A DNA stretch of 64,000 bases from Corylus avellana (taxonomy: Eukaryota; Streptophyta; Magnoliopsida; Fagales; Betulaceae), in the NCBI RefSeq assembly GCF_901000735.1, contig NC_081547.1, positions 20,026,838-20,090,837 on the forward strand, written 5' to 3'. Positions 46,518 through 58,700 of the stretch are shown here, piece by piece. The first letter of the stretch is position 1; the number at the start of each line of letters is the position of its first letter. The notes below the pieces were generated by a model. That model worked only from the letters and a program-made list of their open reading frames with translations. It was not told the DNA's origin and made no database searches. The position numbers were made by a program, and so were the translations under genes.

Positions 46518-47804
46518 TGTTGTGACAAATACTACCTAAATTAATGGTTAATATTTGCTACATTTTACTCGCAAGTGCACAAGATCAAATGATAGTATAG
46601 TGCGGCAAATACGAGATCATTCCCATGAGGATTGTTAATTTTGCTTAGAATTAATTTTGTAATAAAAACAAGACAAAGATTGATTTTTGAATTAATAAAG
46701 ATAAAGGTAGGGCTTTGATATCTACCACTAATCATGCTCAAATAATATTACAATATGTCAATGCTCCAATCATATTATGAATACTAAAATTTTGCCAACC
46801 TAAGGGCATGGGTGTCTACTCCTTAAGCTATTGATTTTCTTAAGCAACGAATTAGGCGTAAGTGTCTACTAAGTTGTTCTTTAAGAAAGCATAAATCTGT
46901 GGAAATCGACGAACACATGAAGCCTAGGACATGAGTGTCTACTCCCGGTTTTTCATGTTGATTAATCCAAGAACCCGTGAGGAGATTCTTTTGTCACTCT
47001 ATTAAGCCCAAGACTCGATCATTCAAATTGACTTAAATAACTAATCCATATGACATGCATATGTTGATCAGACACATTCATATGAGGAATTAGATAAAAT
47101 AGGAATTAATTAAGTTAAGCATCACAATATGATTAGCACAAAGGCGCCAATATTAAAATATTAGAGAAACATAATTAGGGCTTCAATCTAGTCCTACTAA
47201 AGTATTTAGTTACACATAATTAACATAAAGGAAAAAGAAAGAAACCAAAAACCACTCCTAGAAGTAGCCTCCAAATTCTCCTCTCCAAGCAAGCATATAA
47301 AAATTTGTCTATTGAATGGTGTCTTGAGTTGTAAGGCTTAGAGGTCTATTTATATGGCTTAAGAGAGTCCTAGAAGCCCTAGTAATCCTAAGAAATTCGG
47401 AGGTCTAAGTCCTATTACAACTAGGACTTGGAAATCCAAGTTTGGAAAGGAAAAGGAGTCCTGGCCGCCTTTCGTTTTTCCTCCAGTGCAAGAGAACGCT
47501 CAATCCCAGGTGTAGGGAGCTCGATCGCACACCTATGATCGATCTCTATTGTTGGGCGCTCGAGCCTAGGTGTGGTGCGCTTGAGCGCTGAACTTGAATA
47601 CTTGCTCTTGGTCCAAAACTTCTAACTTTTCATCATTTTGTCCTTTAAGCCCAATACTTCCAGAATTGCTTCCTTTTCTCCAAAAACCTAGAAAAACGCA
47701 GAAAACACAAAAAGGAAATAAAATAGCATAAAATAACAAGACTAAAAAATTTAAAAGAAAAATGTAAATTAATGGCTAAAATATGTATATTTTGGCATTT
47801 ATCA
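46518..47804 (-). repeat. G1/G4 5' LTR, second copy
   Basis: 1287 bp, TGTTGTGACA...GGCATTTATCA; homologous to 30009-31294. Confidence 0.87.
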
Positions 47805-48255
47805 GGGGCCTAAGACAATTGTTATAGGAGCTGCTCCTACCTTTTTGAGGTGTAATTCCTATTTCCTTTGATGGTGAGATTCTACCAAACTCCAAAGTTC
47901 GTCAATAAGATTATCTATTTTCTAATGTTCTTTTTTATCCTGGGTCATATACAATTAGCTGTTGTATTTAGAATAACATAAAAAATAAAATAAAATAAAA
48001 TAAATTAGGTAGTGTGAGATTCGATGCAAGGCCTAAGCAACTCGGTGCAATCCTGGAATTGGCCATAGAAGGTGAACTTTTTACTTCTCTATGTCCTCTT
48101 GATTTCTTGCATATCTTTTGGTCTTTGGGAGTCACTAGAATCTTGTAACCACTTTTCCCAACAATGGAAAAACCAGACTTCCATCCTATGGTTTAATTGA
48201 ATTTGAGCACTCAAGTATGCAAAAGAGAAGTTTTTTGTTTTGGTACAATTATATG
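47805..48255. other. PDR 3' flank, second copy, ending in TSD ATATG
   Basis: Equivalent to 31295-31735. No gene. It ends with ATATG (48251-48255), matched by ATATG at 52405-52409 beyond the Copia element. Confidence 0.75.
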
Positions 48256-50885
48256 TGTAAGTTCTTGTTGTTGGCTAATTCATGATCAAAACGGACGTTC
48301 CAAAGCACTAAGACACATCTCAAAGGCAAGCAGATTTTCTTCCCAAATGCAAGGCTGTCCGGACAGGTTACTAGGCTGTCCGAACAGCATTTTCAGCAAG
48401 CTCTTTCTACCTCAACGCAAGGCTGTCCAAACAGGTTGCTAGGCTGTCCAAACAGCACTTCCAGCAAGCCCTTTTTGCATGCTCGCAAGGCCTTGTCCAG
48501 ATAGGCACTAACCCTATCTGAACACCCCGTAAGGCTTACACCAAAAACATGATTTTAAGTGTGTCAGTGTCTAGGGTTTCGGTAGTCATATATATTCATC
48601 TCTTTTAAGAGAGAGAGAGGGGCAAAATTAGAGGCTAGGTTTCGTGAGAGGCCATGTTGAGAGAGAATATTTGTTGAGAGCCAAATTGTTCCTCGTAGAG
48701 GATTTTGTTAGTTTGATTGTGCGCTTCATTGAGAAGTCTATCGGAAGGATCCGGTAAAGGAGAATCATGTTCAAGAAGATTGTGAGCGAGGAGACGAGTT
48801 GGAAGCTTATCAATCTTATAAAGTCAAGGGCTTACATCGGTTTGTAAGTGTTCCTAATGTCTGTGATCTCTGAACATCTTTTGATAGTGATTTCCTGGGT
48901 TTGCCTGCCCCAGAGAGGTTTTACTTTTAGATTATTTTCTAAAAGGTTTCCTCTTCGTCACCAAAATCCTTGTGTCTGATTGATTGATTGTTTTGATTAT
49001 TTTGGTGATTGATTGGTTTTAGATTGTTATTTGTTAATTCTGCATAAACTATGATAAACAAGTTTTAGGAATCGTTTATACATTTTTCAATTAGTATCAG
49101 AATGGGTTCACTCCGTAAAGGATTAAATTCTTGAATGTGATCTTTGTTTCTTGTTTAAAATGTCTCAAACCCTTAACACTATGCCGAAATTTAATGGATC
49201 AAATTATGGCTATTGGAAGTCATGTATGAGATTTTTCTTAAAATCAATAAACATTTGGTTTATCATTGAATCTGGATTTAAAGCTCCAAATAAGCCAACA
49301 GCCGAATGGTCTAATGTTGAAAACCAAACTCGTATGACGAATGACAAAGCTATGAATGCTCTATGCTTGGCAATTTTACAAACTGAGTTCTCTAGAATTT
49401 CAAATTGTGATAGTGCCAAAGCTGCATGGGAGATCCTAGAAATTACTTATGAAGGAACAAATCTTGTTAAAGTATCAAAACTTCAAATGTTAGTTTCTCA
49501 GTTTGAGGGAATTAAAATGTTAGAGGATGAGACATTTAATGATTTCTTTGGTAAACTTAGTGAAATTAGAAATAACATGATAAAGATAGGAAAGAAAGTT
49601 TCTGGCACTAAGCTAATTAGAAAGGTTATAAGATCACTACCGAAAAGATTTAGAATGAAGGTAACTGCTATTGAGTCATGCACTGATCTTAATACGATGA
49701 TGATAGAAGAGTTAATTGGTGCTCTTCAAACTTATGAGTTTTCCTTGCCTCAACCTAGGAAAAATAAGGATACTGCTCTTACAACTCTTAGGAAGAACTC
49801 TAATGAGTTATCTGATGAGGACTCACCAGATGAAGAGGAACTTGCCTTGATAGCTAAAAGGTTTTATAGGAATGAATATAGAATTTCCAATTAGATTTGG
49901 AAAACAAAAAGAGGGTAATCATAAGAGAAATGAAAGAGACCAACGTGGTCCAAAATGTTATGAGTGTTCTGGCTATGGTCATGTACGCAAGGATTGTGCT
50001 AACCTCAAGAGTAATAAGCCAAAAGATCAAAAGCTTTCAATATTACCTTGAGTGACACTGATGAGGAAGAAACTCCTAATTATATGGCATTTGATGCGTC
50101 TTATGATTCTGAGGATTCTAATCAATTAGATGTTCAGTCTGCATTTGATAATGAATCAAAAGGGGTTAGTGATCTTCAAAACTCCTTTAACAATTTGATG
50201 AAAAAAAATTCTATGCTTAGAAATACTAACTTGAAAATTGTTATGGATGTTAAGAATCTTGAACTTAAAAGAGATAATTTGTTGAAAACTTTGAATGATT
50301 CACATGATGTTTGCAATACTCTTAAATCTGAAAACCCTGTGTTAATTGCTAAGAATAAATCCCTTCAAAATGATCTGGTTGAAACTAGAAATCACTTGGA
50401 GTACATTCTCTAGTGAAAAGCTTAATAAAATGTTGCATGTTCAGAAGTGTTCTAGTGATAGATTTGGTTTAGGATTTGATAAAACTACATCTTTATCTTC
50501 TAACCGTGCTTCTACTTCAGTTATTGTTTTTGTTAAACTAGTGCAAGTAGAAAAATCTTCATGTAAAGGAAAGCAAGCAATTGCTCCGACTCTTCAAGAT
50601 AAGAAAGGTAAGAAAATTTATGTTGAGCCTCATGCATCTTACCCTACACTTAGAGTCATACATCCTCCTAAGAAATTACCTTCTCAAAGGTTTGTGCCTA
50701 CATGTCATCACTGTAGAAAAGTGGGTCACATTCGACCTTACTATTTTAATTTGAAACCTCATGTGCATATAAATGAAAATTCATATTCTAGGAAAGAAAG
50801 TGAGGGTTTGGTCATAATGATGAGAGAAGTGTTATCTAGGCTAGATAAGTTTGAGCAAAGTCATAAGTCTAGACCTAAGATTTCT
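48256..50885 (+). mobile_element. Gag-only Copia element, second copy (5' part)
   Basis: 5' LTR 48256-49089 (834 bp), altered primer site (TTAGTATCAG, from 49091), gag from 49160, cut by the gap at 50886. Its right end is probably the LTR fragment at 52174-52404. It lies at a constant offset of 16520 bases from the first copy. Confidence 0.85.
49160..50885 (+). pseudogene. Copia Gag, second copy (frameshifted, cut by gap)
   Basis: Same architecture as 32640-34374: UBN2-type Gag (MPKFNGSNYGYWKSCMRFFL), knuckle CYECSGYGHVRKDC, acidic plus coiled-coil segment, and CHHCRKVGHI. The N-terminal 247 residues differ from the first copy at many positions. From about 49891 to 50885 I see no difference from 33371-34365. 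It carries the same frameshifts, including the extra G before LEYIL. It is probably not functional. Confidence 0.78.
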
Positions 50886-50985
50886 NNNNNNNNNNNNNNN
50901 NNNNNNNNNNNNNNNNNNNNNNNNNNNNNNNNNNNNNNNNNNNNNNNNNNNNNNNNNNNNNNNNNNNNNNNNNNNNNNNNNNNNN
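50886..50985. other. Assembly gap (100 N)
   Basis: Interrupts the Copia element right after the stretch identical to the first copy. Confidence 0.99.
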
Positions 50986-52173
50986 TATTACTTTTTATTC
51001 AAATGATTACTTTTCTTTGGTAAATTTTACATTGAACTCAAGAAACAATAATGAGAGAGAGTTTCTTACCATTATTTTTGGTTGATAATTTTTTAGTTTG
51101 TACATGTTGTTGTTCATTGAGTGATTTAATTTTTTTTTATCTGTTTACATGCTTAATTAATGGATGACATTGGTTTTTAAGGTTTCATTGGAATCGAGAA
51201 ACGTATACAGTAAAAAAAGACAATTCTTTCAATTATATTAAAATTTTATTTTTAGTTTTTTATTTTATCTTTATTTAATGTATTTATGTTCTTCCATTGT
51301 TTTCCCTTAAATTTTCTACTAATTTATATATTATTTATTCCAATTGAATATTTTTCTTTTGTAAATTTCACATTGAATTAGAAAATGATAGTGAAAGAGT
51401 TTCCTATCATTATTTTTGGTATGGTGTATGATGTTTTTTTAGATTATGTCAATGTTCATTGTGTAGACTTTTTCGTCTTAGTTTTCCTGTATGTCTTAAA
51501 ATTAGTTTCATTTACTTTATATATGTGAAGGATGGATTTTTTTTTAAAAAAAAAGTGTGGTTATGTTCTTCCATTTTTTTCCCCTTAAATTTTATACTAA
51601 TTTATATATTATTTATTCAAATTGATTAGTTTTCTTTTGTAAATTTCACGTTGAATTAAGGGAAATGATGGTGAAAAAGTTTCCTATCATTATTTTTGGT
51701 ACGATGTATAATTAGATTATATCAATATTCTTGCCAGTGTTTTTTATCTCTTTCATTTTTAAGAAGAAAAATTAAACTACCAACATTCTTTTGTTTACAA
51801 AATTAGTAAACATAATTGTAATCAAATATCAATATGCTCATATATTTTAGAACACTTATTTATTTTTGTCAATGTAATAGAAAAATTTCTCAAAAAAATT
51901 GTTTATGAGGAGAAAGTTCAACTCCTGAAAGACAAAATTTTACCATAATGGATTGTGTAGTGGAGGAAAAGTGGTGTCATTGATTAATCTATGTATTGAG
52001 CAAAACTATGGTTTAAAAGGATCTTATGAACATTTGTCATTTTTTGTAGCTAATTAGTTAATTAAGAGAAGAAAATAAAAATTGTTGTTGATAATCTTTT
52101 AAAGACTTTTTGAGTAAATTACAAAATAAAAAAAAATAAAAAAACCCGGTGCGTAGCACAGGCTCTAAGCTAG
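50986..52173 (+). mobile_element. Helitron-like element, 3' end
   Basis: AT-rich, noncoding. It contains about three diverged tandem units (starting near 50986, 51322 and 51598). The 3' terminus has a short hairpin (CCGGTGC, loop GTA, GCACAGG; 52146-52162, one mismatch), then CTAG at 52170-52173 followed by T, where Copia LTR sequence resumes. A hairpin shortly before a CTRR end and insertion before T are Helitron features. The 5' end is lost in the gap. Confidence 0.55.
51292..51780 (+). repeat. Diverged tandem repeat, period about 276 bp
   Basis: The motif around CTTCCATT...CCCTTAAATTTT, followed by TAATTTATATATTATTTATT and CCTATCATTATTTTTGGTA, occurs at 51292-51430 and again at 51569-51705; a weaker unit starts at 50986. 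Confidence 0.6.
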
Positions 52174-52404
52174 TTTGTGTAATCTATGAGCATCTTTTGA
52201 TAGTGATTTCTTGAGTTTAACTGCCCGGAAAGATTTTACTTTTAGATCATTTTTTAAGAAGTTTCTTCTTCATCACCAAAATCCTTGTTTCAGATTGATC
52301 GATTGTTTTGATTATTTTGGTGATTGATTGGTTTAAGATTGCTATTTGTTAATTATCCATAAACTGTGATAAACAAGTTTTAGGAATCGTTTATACGTTT
52401 TTCA
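52174..52404 (+). repeat. End of Copia 3' LTR
   Basis: Matches the last 230 bases of the Copia LTR (32340-32569, 48860-49089). It ends TTTTTCA at 52404 and is followed by the target duplication ATATG (52405-52409). Confidence 0.85.
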
Positions 52405-52409
52405 ATATG

Positions 52410-52755
52410 ACTTCAATTAATTTATTGGACATGAGTATTTGTGCCAATTGTAAAAGTATAAGATTGAGATTCCTCTGATATCATTCAACCAATTTGCATA
52501 GCAGTGTTGGATGGAAATTAGAGAAGCATTTTGAACACATCCTGAGAAACCAAAGCTCTCCAAGTAGACACATTAATTAATTAGTGATAAATGAAGAATC
52601 CCACAACTCTCTTTTATGTGAAATACATATACTCATAGTGCCTTATCATACATGAAGTTGGAGGATGAGAAAAAAAATAAGAATAAAAGAAGTTGGACAT
52701 GCTAGTTGTTAGCATGAATCCCAGAACATACTACAAAAATAATCAAAACAATTTT
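52410..52755 (-). other. 3' UTR and flank of the PDR gene
   Basis: Noncoding. It is homologous to 8793-9133 reversed and contains the gene's 3' UTR. No clear AATAAA signal is seen. Confidence 0.6.
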
Positions 52756-55700
52756 CTATCGCCTTTGGAAATTGAAGGCCTTGATGGAAAAGGCAAAGAT
52801 AAATGCAAAGAGCACGGTCCAGAAGACAACCATACCAGCCACCACTCCCAGAAATTCATGCTTGAATCCGAAATATCTTCTCACAAAGTCTTCCACTGTT
52901 TCATTAGTGCTTGAGTCCTCAAGCGGCGACTTTATATCTCCAAATTGTGAAACAACCAACCCATACAAGGTCCAAGATACAGGGCATGCCCAGTAGTACC
53001 ATCTCCACCAAACAGGAATCCTCTGTTGTTGGCCAAGTAGATTAATCAAAACGAAAAGGAGTTAGTAAATGTTTTGCATATCCGTAAACAATCACATTAA
53101 AACAGCAAATATACTTACGGTTCTTGGGACAATGAATCCAGAAAATAGGTTCCATAATCCATAAAACGCAGAGGATATTATAGCGGCAATATGGTGGTTT
53201 GGTGTCACAGCTACACTCATCATGCCGTAAAAGGTGAAGTAGAGCAATGTGAAGTACATGAAAAATAGATACCAAAAGAATTTGGCAACGGTCCATTCAA
53301 ATCCAATCATAGCATAAACTATGATGCCATAGAACGCAGCTTGTGCAAAGACATATGGGAGCTCAATTACAACCTGGGGCGAAAGAGGGAATTACATTAA
53401 GATACCAAGTTATTCCCTTTAAAAGAATAAGGGTTTAATATATATGTGACACTGGTTACCTGTGCAAATGCATATGGCAAGGCTGAATACATTCCTGCAG
53501 CTCTTTCTCTGTAGAAGACAGTTCGTTCAACAGCCACAACGGGCTGCACGGATGAAGAATTTTGGATGCCCAGGAAGAGAACAGCAGCATACATGGAACC
53601 CATGGCATTAAACAAATCTTGTTGCTTGTTGCTGCAATTTGAAATTCAAGAGTAAAATTAAACCGTAGCAGTAAAGCATTAGCATCCATAACATTTTTGA
53701 GTTTTCCAGGAGTAACTTACATCTTGGAGCCAAGGTCCCAGAACATTGTCCCAAATGTAATTGCTATGAAAACTGTGAAGAGAAATCTTACGGCAGTGTA
53801 TGGTGGGTTGCGCCAATAGGACCATCGTAGTTTCCATAGGCAAGCCATGCATTGAGTGAAAAATGACTGTGAATATTGAGTTGCAAAATAGAGGTCCTTT
53901 GAACCAGGAGTGGGCTTGCTCAACTCTTTAATCAGTGCTTTGTTCCTCCTGATGCACATGCCACACAGTAGTACAATTTTCAAGAGTTAAATTTAAAGTT
54001 CATCAATATGACAAGGATATTACATATACATTGTCAAGAGGGTATATTTCTTTTTGTCTTATTATATATTCAGTTAATTTAACATGGAAGGTACCTGTAT
54101 AGGTCTGAGTTCTTATACACATTAGTAAAATCAACGCCCAAAGCCATCTCTTCCCCAGAAGCTGTAACTTCCAACATCCAAGTTGCAGGATTATAGCCAT
54201 CTTTAATTTTTTTGACACCTTCAACACTCTAGAAGCAAGGAAAAGGTACATGTATGTATTAGGAAATTACAACATAGATAAAGAAATAAGGTTATTGGAT
54301 GTCTGTATTTCTGTTTTCTCATAGCGTCCTACCTCAAAATACTTGATAAGATGGGAAGAGTGGCGACCCAATGGCCCAACATATATCTCTTGTCCTCCAC
54401 GCTTCATTAGGAAAAGCTGCAAGTACATGTTGTAAATATCAAGCTCAAATCTACGAGAGAATGAATGAATGCTCACCTAATCTGTTGATAATTTATATTT
54501 CTCACCTCATCAAAAGCTTCAAATATGTCGATGCTTGGCTGATGGATGGTGCACACAACTGTTCTTCCTGTGTCCACCGTGTTCCTCACTGTTCTCATAA
54601 CAATAGCAGCAGCTCTTGCATCTAGACCAGAAGTTGGCTCATCCATGAATATTATGGAGGGGTTTGCCACAAGCTCAACTGCAATAGTGAGCCTCTTGCG
54701 CTGCTCAGTAGAGAGACCATTCACACCAGGCAACCCAACGAGTGCATGCCTCAATGGTTTCAGCTCCACAAGCTCCATGACTTCCTCAATGAACATCTGA
54801 AACCATTTGTCACAACCATTAATCTAGATTTATGGTAGTGGAACTAGTGGCATTCAATCTCTTTATGAAAAATTCAAACATTTTTTATTTTCAGATCATG
54901 CTTAGCTTTTGAGAACAAGTTTTTGTAAAGTCAACATAAAGACTGAAAAATTACAACTATCGAAGTGGGTTGATTGAGCTTAATTATCATGACATGGTGA
55001 CACGCTGGTCACTTTTGTGTGATACCTCAAAATGACTAGTCCAAATTGATGCTTCTCTCGTTATTGCTTATATAACACACATCAATCTAGACATTCCCAA
55101 TGCGGAGCTCAAACACAGGCAATGCAACAACATTCACAATCTTTTTTTTTTTTTTTTTTTTTTTGATAACGTTGGAGAACTTTATTCAGATTAATTGCAC
55201 GTCACAAACGCATACTGTGCAACAATCCTCACCATTAATCAAACTCCTACGGGTAACTGACCCCACCCGCCAGAACCAGTTACCAGGTAACCCAGGAGCT
55301 TTCACTCCTTACGGACTAAGCAGTTTATCCTCATGCCCAGGAGGCAACAACATTCACAATCTAAATCCACAATAATGACAGGGAACCACATTAATAGTGC
55401 TTAAATTGGCTTTAGTCCGCTGTCATGCCAAGAGAAGACAAGCTCAAATTACGAGTTTCAATTGATCTAAACTTGAGCGAGAATTTCCAGATTCAGTATG
55501 AGCACAAACCAAATTGTCAATTGCACTAAAAGAAAAGGAACAGCAACACCCTGAAGCAGAGGTTTCATTAAGATACCAACCTTTCTCTTTGTTAAATCAA
55601 CTTCAGAGGATAAGCGCAGCCATGCTGAGTAGAGCAAAGACTCGTATACAGTAACATGAGGAGAATGAATGTCATTTTGCTCACAATACCCTGAAATTCG

Positions 55701-58700
55701 AGCAAACGTTTCTTGCTTCTTTGGATACCCTGAAATTGTGATGTTCCCCTCAATATATCCACCAGTTTTCCTGCCGGCCAGCACATCCATCAGAGTTGTT
55801 TTACCAGCACCACTAACACCCATCAGAGCTGTGAGAACACCTGGCCTGAAAGCACCACTCACACCCTTCAGAAGCACCAATTTATCCTCGAGGACACCCT
55901 GGCTCTTCATTTCCTGCAAGTCGAATAGAAACCATTAGGTCTCAAGTTTCTGGACAATACTAATGCAAGTAAATTCAAGAAACATTTTCAGTTCCAAATA
56001 TTTATGATTTAAGTTACCTGTGGCATGTCAACGGAATATATTACGTCATCAAAGGTGATTGAATGTTGATCAAAAGGAAGAACCATTCCTCTTTTCCCAT
56101 TACTGCCCTCAACAGCAGCTTCTGTCCTTGCAGATGAGGACCCTTGACGACTTGAGTTGTTTCCTGTGTGTGTTAACTGTATACCTTCTCTGGTCTTCTG
56201 CCCTTGATCATTGCTTTCTGGTTCATCTGACTTTACCGTCTGTGACTTCCCAAATGCTGCACATAAGTTGCACATCATCAACTCGAAAGCTCCTCTATAT
56301 TAATAAGGCCCAAGGTGAAAAGGGTGGAGATACTCACGGTTAAGAAAAGCAAGAGAAATAGTGAAAGCGGTGTTGAAAAATAAGATGAATCCAACTGTTG
56401 CCGCTATGCCTATCCAATACCAACGTGCTTCAGTAAAGAACCCGCGCGACTTCAATACTGTAAGTCCTAGTGGATCCGTTGAGTTCTAAATAATTTAATC
56501 AGACATTAGCTTGTTATTATGAGGTATACAGAATAAATGCTCAAATGTATAGTTCAGGAAATTACTTGTTTCCAATTGCTCCCAAGGAACTCGTTAACCA
56601 TTACTGCATTTTGCGCGTACATCAAAGGTGATATCCAGTAGCCCCATATCCACCATTTCTTTATATCATCTGGTCAAAGTGAACAAAAGAACGGATTATT
56701 CTTTAAGCTGCAGTGTAAATAATGGGCAAAAAAAATTTATTATAACTACTAAATATAATCTTACCTTTGGAGAGGATAAAACCACCCAACGCAAAAAGCA
56801 AGAGCAGTGCAAATGACCCGAACGTGTTAGCAATAATCATATTCCTACCCAGTGCTGCAATAAATCGGAATAATCCAGAGGCCATTTGGTTTACAAGTAA
56901 TAGCATAAGGTATTGCTTAAACAACCTGCAATGTGTACATTTCCAAATATTATTCATAATGGAAAACACCTCTTTAAACCAATCTCTAAATGTGAAAGAA
57001 ATTCATTATAATTACCTTCCAACGTATGGATCAAAACCAATGACATAATATGTCAAGAATACCCAAACACCAACTTCCACGAACGCTACTGGGATTTTGA
57101 GGACCCATGTAGGAAGAGCATATACCCATGAAGGATAGAAGAGGAGGTCCCTTTGCTTGTAAAAAACAGGTAGCTTTACAATCGTCATAGACAGCTCTGA
57201 CATCCCATTAAACATAATCATAATCACTGTATAGAACAAAGCACCAGTGTAAACTGTTCCATCTGCTACTGATTCACGAGGCATCTTGGTTCGTAGAAAA
57301 AGTGTCATCGCAATTATTGCCATTACTGCAAGCTGAAAGCAGAGAAAAAAAAATAATCAAAATCCGGTTTAAAGAAAATTAAAGGAACCGGGAAAATAAA
57401 GTTTAAATCTACCTGTACAACTTTGAAGATGTATACGAACGAGTTCCTCTTCATCAGCAAGTATTCTCTTGAGAAGGAAGCTTTAAACAGCTCCTTCTTA
57501 CCAACACCATACTTTTTGGTTGTCAAAGCAGCTGGGTGGCTTTTTCTCTTATCATATGGAACTGCAAGTTCATCTCCTAATCTCCTTCCCTCACGGAATG
57601 ATTGGAATGCCTCAGCAAATTCCTGAACCATGACAAAACTGTAAGGCTCATCTTTGCGTGCCCAATACTGCTCCTGATCTTTCCTCGATGTCACCTGTGA
57701 TATGCACAAATAAAAGGCTTTATACTACACATTTAAGGCTCGTTCCCATGTAGTAATTGTTGAGGCTTTCATGCTAGCTAACACCATACTTTATGGCTGT
57801 TAAAACATCTTTGCATGCCCAGTATTAGCATGGATGAGGCCAATGAAGTCGAGATTCACACTAACCTCTTGCAGGAAGTCAGCCACGCCTTTCCTTTCTG
57901 GACATTTAAAGCCCATGATTTCAAAAAACTCAAGAACATGTTCACGGGGCCCCTGGTAGACAACGTAGCCATCAGAGAGGAGAATAATGTCATCAAAAAG
58001 ATCATAAGTCTCTGGTGCTGGCTGCAGTAGAGAGATGACTGCCGTTCCATCAAGAATGTGAACATATTGCCTGAGCGAATTCACAATTTGGAAAGTTGTC
58101 GAGCTGTCCAATCCAGTAGATATTTCATCCATAAACAGTGCCTTTGCTGGTCCAACCAGCATCTCCCCTATAATTTGACTTATGCATATTATCATGCATG
58201 CTGGCAAATCATAACAATAAAAATGAATTTTATATGCTACTTGGTATACCTGTTGTAACACGCTTCCTTTGTCCACCAGAGATACCTCTCAACATGTCAT
58301 CTCCCACCATGGTATCAGCACACACTTCTAAACCCAAAACCTGTAAGTTTGCGTGTGAAGCAAATTAAAGAAATTGAAGGATATTATGTGAATACTTTTC
58401 AAATCCTAATAATTATTTTCCAAGAACAGAAGTCTATGGAAAATTGGCAATGTTACCTTTAATATATAATCTGTCACCACGTTCGCCTCCTGGCCTTCAG
58501 TTGTTGCTGCCTGATACATCGGAAGCCAAACACAAAAAGAAAAACATCATCATTCATTATAAAACTACATGTTATGTTAAAATATAAAATGTCAATGATT
58601 CTACTCAATCCAAAATTGAGCATAAGTCAGTTATAATATGAATCAAGCTAAGATTAGTTGCAAGGTGTATTCAGTGTTTATTACATTCGAAATCTCATTT

